This document shows, in pieces, positions 11,505-22,700 of a stretch of DNA of 64,000 bases (position 1 is its first letter; each line of letters opens with the position of its first letter). The DNA is from Syngnathus acus (lineage: Eukaryota; Chordata; Actinopteri; Syngnathiformes; Syngnathidae): the NCBI RefSeq assembly GCF_901709675.1, contig NC_051097.1, positions 3,772,539-3,836,538 on the forward strand. The letters run 5' to 3'. The position numbers were made by a program, and so were the translations under genes. Below the pieces are notes generated by a model. The model ran no database searches. It saw only the letters and a program-made list of their open reading frames with translations, and was not told the DNA's origin.

Positions 11505-14500
11505 ATGAGCCAGAAATATCCGGAGGAGGGAAGTGGAGAGATGGATGAGGAATGCCCTGGAGCTTCAGTTTCTCAGAGGACCAGGCAGAATAATGTTTCA
11601 GAGCCTGGGGAACCTCCATTACGTCGACCCTGGAGGCCATGTCAAATGCTCAGTCCAGATGGAGAGTTGAATCCACATGACCATCATCATCACCATCACC
11701 ATCTTCAACCTCCTCATCATCACCACGCACCTGCAGGCCGTGGTGGTCCACAACGGCATCGCCGGCGTCCACCATCACTACAAGGTCAAGGGCAAAGTCA
11801 GGCTAATTTTTCTGGCTCTTTCCCAGAGGCTGTTCCCACCTATGAATGTCAAAATACCGAACCGCGTCCTGTCCACCAGCTTCGGCCCGCTGTCACCCGT
11901 TACCGCCGTCGTGGTGACCCAAATCCGAGACTCAAAGGTCAAAGACAGAGACCATTAATGAAGGAGATGCAGGAATCGTTAACCGTTTCAGACCACAGAG
12001 AAGGTCATACAGAAATGACACTTCAGAAAAACATGGCAGATGGTCTTTCTAAGGAAGAATTACAGGACAGAGGATCTCCTCACCTGACTCCTGTTGCTGT
12101 GGTTACCCCAACCCACCTCTCACCAGGACCAGTACGTCCTGACCTCAAACAAGACCTCCAAGAAAGTGGTGTTGACTGTAATAAAGAAGTGAAGGACAAC
12201 GATAAGCCAGGACCTTTGGAGAATGGATCAGATCAGCACTCAAGCACGGATCCCTCTAGCTGCGCCTACGACAACCTACAGGCGGTTCAAGAAGGAAGAG
12301 CGGTATGTGTAGACAAAACGGTGGAAAATCAGGAGGAAGAGATGGATGCGCATGTTCTAGATGTTGAAGCTCAGGGGAGTGAAATCACTGATCTCTGCTC
12401 AGACACAGAAAGTGCTGCCTCACTTAGTAACGACGGACCTCTTCACAGCCCGCCGCCGCTCCAGTCCCCAACTCCACCATCATCTCCCGAAACACCGCTT
12501 TTCCCACAACTGGACCACTTCAGTGAGGAAGCCAGTATGAGTCCTCTGCCCGACAATGACATGCTGCCTGAAGATGACGATGAGTGCTCTGAATCACCCT
12601 TGGAATACTACCCCAAAACCTATGCAGACTTTTATACAGAGTCCCATCAAAAGTCTTACGTGGAACCGGTTGATAATTCAGAGACAAAATCCCATCCCAA
12701 ATGCTTTCCAGAACCCTTTAAGACTTCCTATTCTGAAGCACTCAAAGAACCTCGCATGCAGTCTCATCAGAAGTCGGAGCCGTATGAGCCCCACCGTGAG
12801 CCATTTACCAGCCATAGACAGGAGAATGTCCAAAAAGCCTCCCCTTCCAAGGGCTCCCATCACGCACCAAGGCGAGGCAAAGAGCGAAGTTCCCACCCCT
12901 CTCAAGTGGACAGCTCTGTCGGCTGCCGGCTGCACCACTACGACGGTCAGTCTGATGGAGAGGGGGGCAGCGCTACTCAAAGCCCCATTCAGAAAACTAT
13001 TCGGCAAGCAGATACACAGACAAAACACCCATCATCTGCGCTAAGCAGCTCAAGAGATGAGGTTGGTCTCTCAGCTGAAGAAGGTACAAAGGTTTCAGGA
13101 GATGCCATCAGCCTGGTAATAAAAGACATTAGGGAGGCCATTGAAGAGGTTAAGACCAAGACGATCCGCTCCCCTTATACACCTGACCAGCCTGTGGAAC
13201 CCATTTGGGTAATGAGACAGGAGATTAGCCCGACAGAGGAAGTTGACCCACTACAGATGATGGCAGGCCGTGTAAGTACAACCTCCATTTTTCACATTAT
13301 TTTGTTTTGATGAGCCCTTTGCCTCTACATATGCACTATATTTCATTGAAGAGTGTGAGTGTGACTGTCTGTTTCTGTGTATCTACCTTTTGAATAGTGA
13401 TCTCAGGCCAAATTTCTGGTGAATATGAATTTAAATTGTTTAGAAAGTAGGTGAGATATAAGGACAAATACAGTACAGTAATCCCTCGTTTATCGCGGAT
13501 AATTGGTTCCAAAAACCACCCGTGATAAGTGAAATCCGCAAAGTACGGTCACCAACAAGAAGTACTGGGCAGGCTAACGAGTTAGCGGAAAGACGCTAAT
13601 TCGTGATCGTGCTAACACGTGAAAACGGACTTCTAAAGGAATGTAAACGAACATTTGGAGCAATACTACATTGTCCTAAAGGTTAGACACGTTCCCTCAA
13701 TTTATAAGTTTTATTTTGACTTTTAAATGTTTTTTTAATTTGGAAAAAAAAATCCGTGATGTAGTGAAGCCGCAATAAACGAAATGCGAAGTAGCGAGGG
13801 ATCACTGTAAATCACTTCAGATATAACAGAGGCGTCAACTTCAGGTCCAGGAAGTAGAAACCCCACGACAGTTTAGCTTTAGCCATAGGTGGTTCTAATC
13901 AACCAACAGGTAAATTAGTTAGTTCCCGATAGCTAGGCTAGGTTGGTCAGAAGCACCTGTGGCTAAAGCTAAACTGTGGCATAGTTTGGACTTTCTGGAC
14001 CCAGATTTGACACCTCTGTCAACTACTGCATGTTTGCCAGCTCTGAAAGAACACCTCTCTGCAAAAGAAATGCAACATGGTATTTGATTCATTGATGTGA
14101 CTATTTATTCTGACTTCAAAATTCTATTTTTACCTTTCCTTCCACATTATTCTCCTTCATCCCTCTCCCAGTCAGTGTCCAGGTCTCCATCCCAGCATGC
14201 CTCTATGTCAGATCAGGAGTCTGGCAGTCCGTTGAATGTCGAGTCCTCAAGAGCAGGCCATTCTCAACAATATCGTGAGGGCCAAGGCCACCTTTCACAT
14301 CAGATGGATGCTGCGGTGCAACCGCATCCATATGTGCAGCCGCAGCAACAGCATTACCAACAGAATCAACAGCACCCATCTCAGCAGCCACCTGTCCAAG
14401 AGGTGACGTCATGAAATCGTTCAAACATAATGACGTGAAATATTTCAGTTGTTTATGGAAGATTGTTGTGCTTTTTTTTTTGTTTAGTTTCGCAGATCTC

Positions 14501-15645
14501 TTCCTCAATTTCCCACATTTGTGGATGGTGAGTACACACTAATTGGATGATCATTTTGTTGAGATATCCAGTACGTGTGCATTTTTGTGTCTAATGAGCG
14601 TATTTCATCTGCATAGTCCCGGGACCGTGTGACCCCGATGACCTTATTGACGGCATCATCTTTGCCGCGACATACCTGGGCTGCACGCACCTGCTGTCGG
14701 AGAGGACACCCACAAAGAGCGCCCGCATGCAACAGGCACAAGAAGCCATGAACAGAGTGCGGGTAAGGACAATGAGTTTTATAATGTAGATTTTTTTTTT
14801 TGGGACATTGAGGCTGGCATGAAATTCAAATATTGCACCGAAATGATAAATTAGACATTAAGTTACTGCAAAGTTGGACTACAAGCTGCAAAGACAGAAA
14901 AAAAATGTGGCTTATTTGTGTGACACTCTAGTGAGTTCTTAAATGACGTGGACGTGCCAGTAAAAAATTTGTGATTTAAGGCAAGGCAGCTTCATTTATA
15001 TTGCGCACTTTATATACTGTCCATGTGCCTCGCAAAAATGTTTTGAAGGCATTTACAAACAACAACATACACCAAAAACAAAATATTACAAGACATTTAA
15101 AAGGAAATGAAAGAAAGAAATAGCAGCCTACTATTTAAGTATGTGGAAGAAGAATCAGTTCTCAATTACCTCATTTATGCCTCTAATCTAAAAACAAACA
15201 CCGGTTAGAGACAGAAAGTGTAACTGATGAGGTAGCAATCATTTGTCATGTCGTGTTTGCGGGCACACTCCAGCAGTCTCGTAAAAAGAAAAAAAAAAAA
15301 CTCCTTCCAACTGATAACGTTTACTGCTGGAGTAAGACTATGAGGGATAAAGTGCTTTTCAGGGAAAACAGGTCAGTGTGAGGCCACAGAGGTGTGTGGT
15401 GGTAAAAAAAAAAGTGAATGAAACTTTACAATTAATTATATATTTCTATATTTCTGCAGGCAGCTCAGAAGCAGGCAAAAAACAGGAAAAAAGTAAGTTG
15501 TCTCATCTGTTTTTTTATAAAAATTTGATTTGAATGGAGATTAGTATTATCAAAGGTTACCATCCGCAAATTAAACAACCAGTTAGAAGTCGCATGGCGT
15601 ACGTAGGGACGGACAGACAGACGGATAGACATCGATAGATAGACA

Positions 15646-15689
<44 letters not shown>

Positions 15690-17874
15690 CGAGAGAGAGA
15701 GAGAGAGATTATCTGTGTAATATAATTATTTCAATATTGTTTTTCTTTATTCTGGTTTTGTCTATGTTGATGCTTCTGTAGAGTCCTGACAGTGACACTC
15801 CATGTACTGCTGAGGTGGATCTTTTCATGTCCACGCAAAGAATCAAAGTCCTCAATGCAGATACTCAGGTAGAGATGCATTGGACATTCACATTAAAATT
15901 AATTTGCAACTTTTAATAAGTTTCTCTGAACATCAACCTTTTTTTGGGCTACCAGGAGTCTTTAATGGATTTGCCGCTGAGGACCATCTCCTACATTGCC
16001 GACATTGGCAACATGGTGGTCCTGATGGCCCGTGGGAAGATGGTCCGGTCCCGCAGCGCGCAGGAAAACTTGGAGCACACAGCGGAACAAACCACCATGT
16101 CCAATGATGACAGACGGCTCTACAGGATGATCTGTCATGTCTTTGAGTCCGAAGATGTGAGTCACCGTTTTGGCTATTTAATGTCATTATCAGATGGGTT
16201 CTGTTGGCTATAGATAGGATGATTTGTATTTTCAAGCTGATCTTTAAAAGTGAAGATTATATCCATCATGTTTACTTGTCAGTTTATGTAGTTGAGTGGT
16301 GCATGACATTGCCAAACACAAATCACCTAATTCAAATCCCATGTAGAGAACTTTGCTGATGAAAATGTCTTCATCTCTTCAACAGGCCCAGCTTATTGCT
16401 CAGTCAATTGGACAGTCCTTCAGTGTGGCCTATCAGGAGTTTCTCAGGGCCAACGGCATCGACCCCGAGGATCTGAGTCAGAGAGAGTACAGCGACCTAC
16501 TCAACACTCAGGATATGTACAACGATGACCTCATACACTTCTCCAAGTCTGAGAACTGTAGAGATGTAAGTGAACCAGCAGGTGGCGGTAGAGTGCTTCT
16601 GACTTTGTTACTGTTCTGTGTTCCTTAAATATTTTCAGATTTAGAGACCCAAATTTCGAACAGTCCTTCAAACCAAAGTTTATTCTAACGTAATGTAATA
16701 ATTACAGTAATTATTTGCATGAAAAACACAAAATCAAAAAGCCAAACTTTCCTTACCTAAGGTTTACATTGAGAAGCAGAAGGGGGAGATTCTGGGTGTG
16801 GTGATAGTGGAATCGGGTTGGGGTTCCATCCTCCCCACCGTCATCATTGCCAGTATGATGCACGCCGGCCCCGCAGAGAAATCCGGTCGTCTCAACATTG
16901 GCGACCAGATCATGACCATCAACGGTACCAGTCTAGTGGGTTTACCACTCAGCACCTGCCAGAGCATCATCAAGGTAAGGTGGCCACGTTAGATTTTTCG
17001 GACTCAACAGAACTCACCTTTTCTATTGGCTAATCGAATTCAGTCTTCCCTCAGGGGCTCAAGTCTCAGTGCAGGATCAAGATGAACATTGTCCGGTGTC
17101 CACCCGTTACCATGGTGCTCATCCGGAGGCCGGACCTCAGATATCAACTGGGCTTTAGTGTCCAGAACGGCATAGTGAGTATTTTTGCCTCTTAAGCGCA
17201 AACAATTGTCTTTCTATGAAACTGTTATGTTGGGTACAACAAATGTATACCGTATTTTCCGCACTATAAGGCGCACCGGATTATAAGGCACACTTTCAAT
17301 GAATGGCCTATTTTAAAACTTTGTCCATATATAAGATATATACATTTGGCCCGCGGGCCGGACTTTGGACACGCCTGCTGTAGTGGCTCAATATTGGTCC
17401 ATATATAAGGCGCAGCTGATTATGAGGCCCACTGGCTTTTGAGAAAATTGGAGGTTTTTAGATGCGCCTTATAGTGCGGAAAATACGGTACAAACATTTT
17501 TCCTGTACCCATTGTTTCACACGCGCTCGTGTGCAGATCTGCAGCCTAATGAGGGGTGGAATCGCAGAGCGGGGCGGCGTGCGAGTTGGCCACCGCATCA
17601 TTGAAATCAACAGTCAAAGTGTTGTGGCGACACCTCACGAGAGGATCGTTCAGATCCTGTCAAACGCCATGGGAGAGGTATGTTTTTCTTTCACTAGTTC
17701 AATTCAAAAAAAGAAAAAATCCCAGTTGGAGAATACTTTTCATTTGTCTTCCTGAGTTGAACATGTTGAGACGAGAAAAAAGGTTGGCCATCTCTGTTCC
17801 AGATCCACATGAAGACGATGCCTGCAGCCATGTACCGCCTGCTTACAGCACAGGAGCAACCTGTCTACATCTGA
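11505..17874 (+). CDS. apba1: apba1: Mint1/X11alpha neuronal adaptor, complete coding region
   Basis: Cytosolic adaptor that binds amyloid precursor protein (PTB), Munc18 and CASK, linking synaptic vesicle machinery to cargo. Exons: 11505-13271, 14172-14402, 14488-14527, 14617-14762, 15460-15492, 15782-15868, 15956-16156, 16386-16565, 16762-16974, 17055-17174, 17537-17677, 17803-17874. Total 1076 aa; every junction keeps frame. The ATG at 11505 is the first in frame of the exon; the open frame extends only eight codons further upstream. N-terminus (1-666) is disordered, His-rich at 58-74, with [12 protein letters not shown] near 476 (Munc18-binding region) and the CASK-binding motif EPIWVMRQ near 565. 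PTB about 670-860 ([14 protein letters not shown]), PDZ1 about 903-985, PDZ2 about 993-1070, C-terminus PVYI. The PTB-PDZ half is nearly identical to human APBA1; the N-terminal half is longer (human total 837 aa) and divergent. Confidence 0.95.
13476..13807. mobile_element. TA-flanked MITE (family C, copy 1) in apba1 intron 2
   Basis: 332 bp with inverted ends CAGTAATCCCTCGTTTATCG and GCGAAGTAGCGAGGGATCACTG, flanked by TA on both sides (13474-13475, 13808-13809). That fits Tc1/mariner-type insertion. It is noncoding and nearly identical to 33813-34143. Confidence 0.85.
13827..14018. mobile_element. Foldback MITE in apba1 intron 2
   Basis: About 190 bp with long imperfect inverted repeats. 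The left side reads cagaggcgtcaactt..ggtccaggaagt..acagtttagctttagcca; the right side is its reverse complement (tggctaaagctaaactgt..actttctggaccc..gacacctctg). It starts only 20 bp after the preceding MITE. I could not see a clear target duplication. Confidence 0.75.
14983..15125 (+). repeat. Dispersed teleost repeat in apba1 intron
   Basis: Begins aaggcaaggcagcttcattt, a start shared by a very common teleost interspersed repeat, and ends in A/G-rich sequence. Copies are not otherwise seen in this window; the assignment is from memory. Confidence 0.5.
15650..15708. repeat. (GA)n microsatellite in apba1 intron
   Basis: GA repeat with two interruptions (gagcgagagc). It ends 73 bp before the acceptor of apba1 exon 15782-15868. 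Confidence 0.9.
17250..17488. mobile_element. Palindromic MITE, family B (copy 1), with embedded hAT end
   Basis: 239 bp, TA target sites on both sides, near-perfect inverted ends CCGTATTTTCCGCACTATAA / TTATAGTGCGGAAAATACGG. The interior at about 17348-17381 holds ggcccgcgggccggactttg followed by gacacgcctg, the reverse complement of the start of the separate hAT-like element at 37579. It lies in the apba1 intron between the two PDZ2 exons. Confidence 0.9.
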
Positions 17875-18285
17875 ACACGCCTTCATCACGCCCCATTTTC
17901 TGTCTGTTCATCCAGCTTTCACTCCTTTAAGTAGCTTCCACCTCTTAGCAACCTGTTTGACATCACGCTAATTGCCTTAATCTGTACAGTGCACAACAAC
18001 AGACATCAACAGAGGAACAAGTTTATTTATTAATTTATTTTTCATTTGCGCCACGTGCTCCTGTGATGTGGTACAGTATGTCGGACCAAAGATAAATCGA
18101 CGGTCTTATTGTGCATATATAGGAGGCAGACAAGAGTAAATGTTATTTTTGGTTGAATAGCTGTAATATCTGAATGTACACTACATAATGTTGGACCTTA
18201 ATATTGTCAGGGCAACCCAAATGTTAAACAAGTGAAGCAAAGCATGTTCATTTCTGCTAAATAAACCGAAGGCAATCACCAACAC
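17875..18285 (+). other. apba1: apba1 3' UTR with poly(A) signal
   Basis: Follows the TGA at 17872-17874. The AATAAA hexamer at 18260-18265 is the first canonical poly(A) signal downstream, giving a predicted 3' UTR of about 400 nt. Confidence 0.65.
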
Positions 18286-18464
18286 CGCCTGGTTTTGTAT
18301 TTGACATACAAGTGGATGCACTCACTGTTTTAAGATTTTAGTTCAGTCAGATCGACTCAATGATTTAGATGAAATCAGATTCATGAGTATAAATTACTAC
18401 TTTAATAGTGAACACAAAAATTCCAAACTCCTCTAATAACAAAACCAAAACACGGTGAGATATA

Positions 18465-19717
18465 TTTAACGTAAAAAAAATATTTATTTGAAATCCCCCA
18501 GAGTTGACAGCACAAACTAAAAAAGAAAAAAAACATACATTTAAAAGAAACTAACAAACCGTCATGATTGTCTTCATCACATGCCATTGATTGATTTGAC
18601 GTAAGAGAATATATACTTTATAAAATCTACATAATCGTCTGTGGTTGCAAGAAGCTAGACGACAGAATATAAATGCTGTTCCCAGATATCCAATGCAAAT
18701 GTTACTTTGACCTGGATGATCAAATCTGCATTTCAGCATACAGTACTTATAATTCCACTGGCACCAGAAATAGCATTTTTTTTTTCCAAAGAAAAATAAT
18801 ATTAAAGATATTTCAGTGTTTTTGTCATCTTTTACCTTTGTGACCTTGAACCTATAAATGTTTTTAAGAGACTCTTCCCCCATATTTTTCTTATTAGTTT
18901 TTCATTGCTTCCACAAAAACCGAAGTAGATGTGAAAAACAAAAGGTTGCCACAAACTACTCAAATTTTCTCTGTTCTGACCTTTTTGAGTTTGTGATGTT
19001 CAATTCATTATCCGCAAACACTGTACGTACGATTGATCGATAAGATTTCTTCAAGACAAGGCACTTGAACATGTGCTATTTTTCGCCAGTACACAGTGTT
19101 CTCCAATCTAAAGTTGGGTAGAGGTACACAAAAAAAATAAAAAAAATCGCACGGCTGACCTTATTCTCAAGGTATGTGGATGAGCGCTGCTATTCATGGT
19201 AGCATTGAAAAGACAATCAAACAATAGCTCTGATTTTACGACATGAGACGAAACACCTAATTTCTTAACTTGGATTTCCATACAATATACTTAAAAAAAA
19301 ATGGGGAAAACCCATTGACTAACTAGATGAAGAAACAATTTCTTGTCCTGGCAGTAATTTGTGTATCACCAGGCTCAAACAGTTACAAAAGCAGATGCTT
19401 GACTCTTACCTGAAGTAATTATATGAGAGGAACGCTAAAATAATATATACATACACAGAGAGAAGTGATGAATAATAAAGGACAGGTCAAAAGTGTGTGT
19501 GGGTGTATGTATGTGGTTCACCTGGCTGATCAACACACACTAATGTAAATGTGCCTGAACTTGACATGCCCCAGCAAGTGTAAGCCACAAAAATCACAGA
19601 AAGGTTTTGGAGGTGGTGTGTGTGTAGGTCGCTTTTTAACCAGGCCAGTTGCAGCGCGTTTTGTCACAGACAGCAGAAGCAGTGTGGAATCATGATTTCA
19701 ATGGCTCCTTTTTTAGA
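18465..19717 (-). other. tjp2: tjp2 3' UTR with candidate poly(A) signal
   Basis: Sequence downstream (on the minus strand) of the tjp2 stop at 19718-19720. A minus-strand AATAAA lies at 18483-18488 (TTTATT on plus). The 3' end is inferred. Open frames on the plus strand here have no recognisable content. Confidence 0.5.
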
Positions 19718-22700
19718 CTACAACTCGGTGTCCTTGTATTTCTGGGGGTTATAGTACCCTCTCTTGGTGTGGTCGGCCAATTGCCTGCGGTACTCGGCCT
19801 CGTCGGCTTCGTGGGCTCTGCTCTCCGAGTACTGCTGCCTGGATGGAGTCTGCGGCTCCGGGTTGGAGCTGGAACTGATGAAGGCGCAAACACGCACAGT
19901 GAGTCAGGAAGCTCTTCGGCTTCATCGGGCAAACGGAGGCTCTTTTTTTCTGACAACGGAGCGGCGCTCTCACCCTATTGGCTGAGGACGGTTGAGATTG
20001 GGTTTGGGCACTTTGACTGGGATTGCATAGATGTCCGGGTGCTTCTGGGCGATTTCCAACTGCGGGAAGAGAGGAACAAGGCCCAGATATGTCAGAATGA
20101 CTTTAAGAAAAAAACTAAATAACTAGCAACTCTTCTGTATGAAGTCATCAAGGTTGCAGAAGTCTTCCCACCGATTTATTTCACTGCACGATCTGGATTT
20201 ATCAAGCCTCCCATTGAATGATGATACTTTTTTAACCCAGCTGATGCACCAAATAGCTTCTCATTCAAGCACCGTTTTTGTAAGAGGACTACAGTGACAA
20301 TATTTTCCCCTCAATCTGCACGAGCACAGAACAGTATGTTGGATGATAAAAGACGAAATAGCCTGTTGGTTGTTATATAACATTGAAGTCAATGTTATCA
20401 CATGAATTGAATGAGTTGATTTAAATTGACTTAAATGCTTAGACCCTGAGATGTATCTTCCCTTGGATAGTTAGTTTCGGGGGCCGTGTTAAGAGTGCCT
20501 CGTTGTCGTGCCTGCAGTATATGAATGTTTCATTCCAAGAGTTGTGCAGAAGCAACACATACCCGAGCGTTTTCTGCCTCCTGCAATTCGAGGATCCTCT
20601 GAGCTCTGGCTAGGTGGTCCATCTTCTCAAAGGCTTTAATCTATGGAGAAATAAAATGTTGAAATTGCTTTTTTGTCGATAGTATTTGTATCACATCAAG
20701 TAAGACATCGCTGTAAAGCTCACAGCTGAATGAAACATCAGATTTCAAACAAGGAATAGTGGAATGGAAAACATTAAAGTGAAAGATGCTCCATTTTGAA
20801 TTTGTGGGTGAACACAGACATTCAATTACCTGATCCCCCCTTTGCTGTGTCACATAAGAAGCCAAGAAAGTAGTGAGAGAAAACAGTGAAATAAAGAAGC
20901 ATCAACATAAGCAAATCAAGCAGCAAACCCAGTTAGACAAAGCAAAGGGCTTCACAAATTGGACTAGTCAGTAACATCTGCAGAATATTCATCAGGTCTA
21001 AAAATAGACATGACTGAAACGGTGAGTAATAACAACCTTGCCCAGGAAGGATTTGTTGGCAGGGTCCTCCTCCTCCTTCTTCTCCAGGGTTTGCTCGTCT
21101 GACATCTGGCTGAGGCGGCCGACGGTGGGCTTCAGGGCCACTGGAGGGGGCAGCGGCTTGTTCCCACCCACTGCATCGCTGCTGACTGTGCTGCTGGAGT
21201 GTGAGTCATAGCTGCGTGATGAGTCAGTCCGAGTTTGAGTCTGAGCACGCACCTGTGGCAGGACACAGCCAGTGAGATTATCTAAAACCTTCACATTTTG
21301 ATGAGGTCACTGAGAGGGTCATTTACTTAAGTGATCATTATGAACCTGACATTATTAACTACCGTATTTTCCGCACTATGAGGCGCACCGGATTATAAGG
21401 CGCACCTTCAATGAAAGGCCCATTTTAAAACTTTGTCCATATATAAGGCGCACCGGATTATAAAGCGCACCTTCAATGAATGGTCCATTTTAAAACTTTG
21501 CCCATATATAAGATATAGACATTTGGCCCGCGGGCCGGACTTTGGACACGCCTGCTGTAGTGGCTCAATATTGGTCCATATATAAGGCCCACCTGATTAT
21601 AAGGCGCACTGTCGGCTTTTGAGAAAATTGAAGGTTTTTAGGTGCGCCTTATAGTGCGGAAAATACGGTAACTAATAAAAAAAAAAAAAAAAAAAAAAAA
21701 ACAATTGCCAAGAATTGGTTAGCAAGTCTCATCACTGTTACTTGCTTCATGTCAAAAACATGCATGTTAGGTTCAATGAAGAATAAAATGTCCAGAGGTG
21801 AGAAAGATTAAACAACAATTCTAATTGAATCAAACGCCTATTGTGAATTTTGTCGTCTTGCTTTTTCTTCAAGTAGTTTCAGTTCAAGCGTAAAAATTAT
21901 TCTGTCTGGTGTTTCTGAATTGCTTTATTTTGATTGGGTCAGGACAATAAGGATGAGAAAGACTCATTTCAGCATGTGAAAGGCATTCTGTTCTCACCTT
22001 CGGAGGTTCAGGGACAAAAGCAGGGGGAGGACTGGGCTCTCTATTCGACCTTTCTCTGCTGCCTGATCTTTTCATACGATTCCGGGGTTCAGGGTGGGGC
22101 TTCTACACACACAGACATGCAATCACACACGCGATACAGGAGGGTTGACAGGGTTGCACTGTAAATCAGTACTGGGTGGGTGTTGGGATTGTACTCATCT
22201 CACCTCGTCAGGCAGCACAGGTTCTGACGACCGACTGATGGCTGACACAGGCTGAGGTTCGTCCATTGGCTCGTCCAGCTCATTGTCGGTGTAAGTCCCG
22301 CCTTCATCAGCTGTGTCGTCGTAATCGCTGGTCAGACGGCTGTCCATGCTTAGGTAGTCTGCGCTCATCGCTGACAAGTAGGACATTCGGTCATCATGGA
22401 GATCTAGATCCTCCTCTGAACCATCCAACTGAGAACAGGAAGTGATACACAGTAAAGCCTCTGCATTTGTGGTTTGACATTTTCAAATTCACCTTTTTAG
22501 GGCATTTATTTTGGAAGCTATTTGCTATTGTTATGCAATAAAATGACTATCTTGCTGCCAAGAAACTAATTTGAGGAGCTTTATCTAGAGACAAGTTTTT
22601 TATGACATCTTGGTGCCAAGGAACAACTTTGACAAAAGTAGTGCTTTGCTACCATCTTGTGGCATCTACGGAAAATTCTAAATTGTTTTGACTGGGTGTC

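Noticed and set aside
19649-20122. 157-aa open frame on the plus strand
   Set aside because: It is the antisense shadow of the last two tjp2 exons (19718-19874 and 19974-20059), whose minus-strand reading matches the ZO-2 C-terminus.
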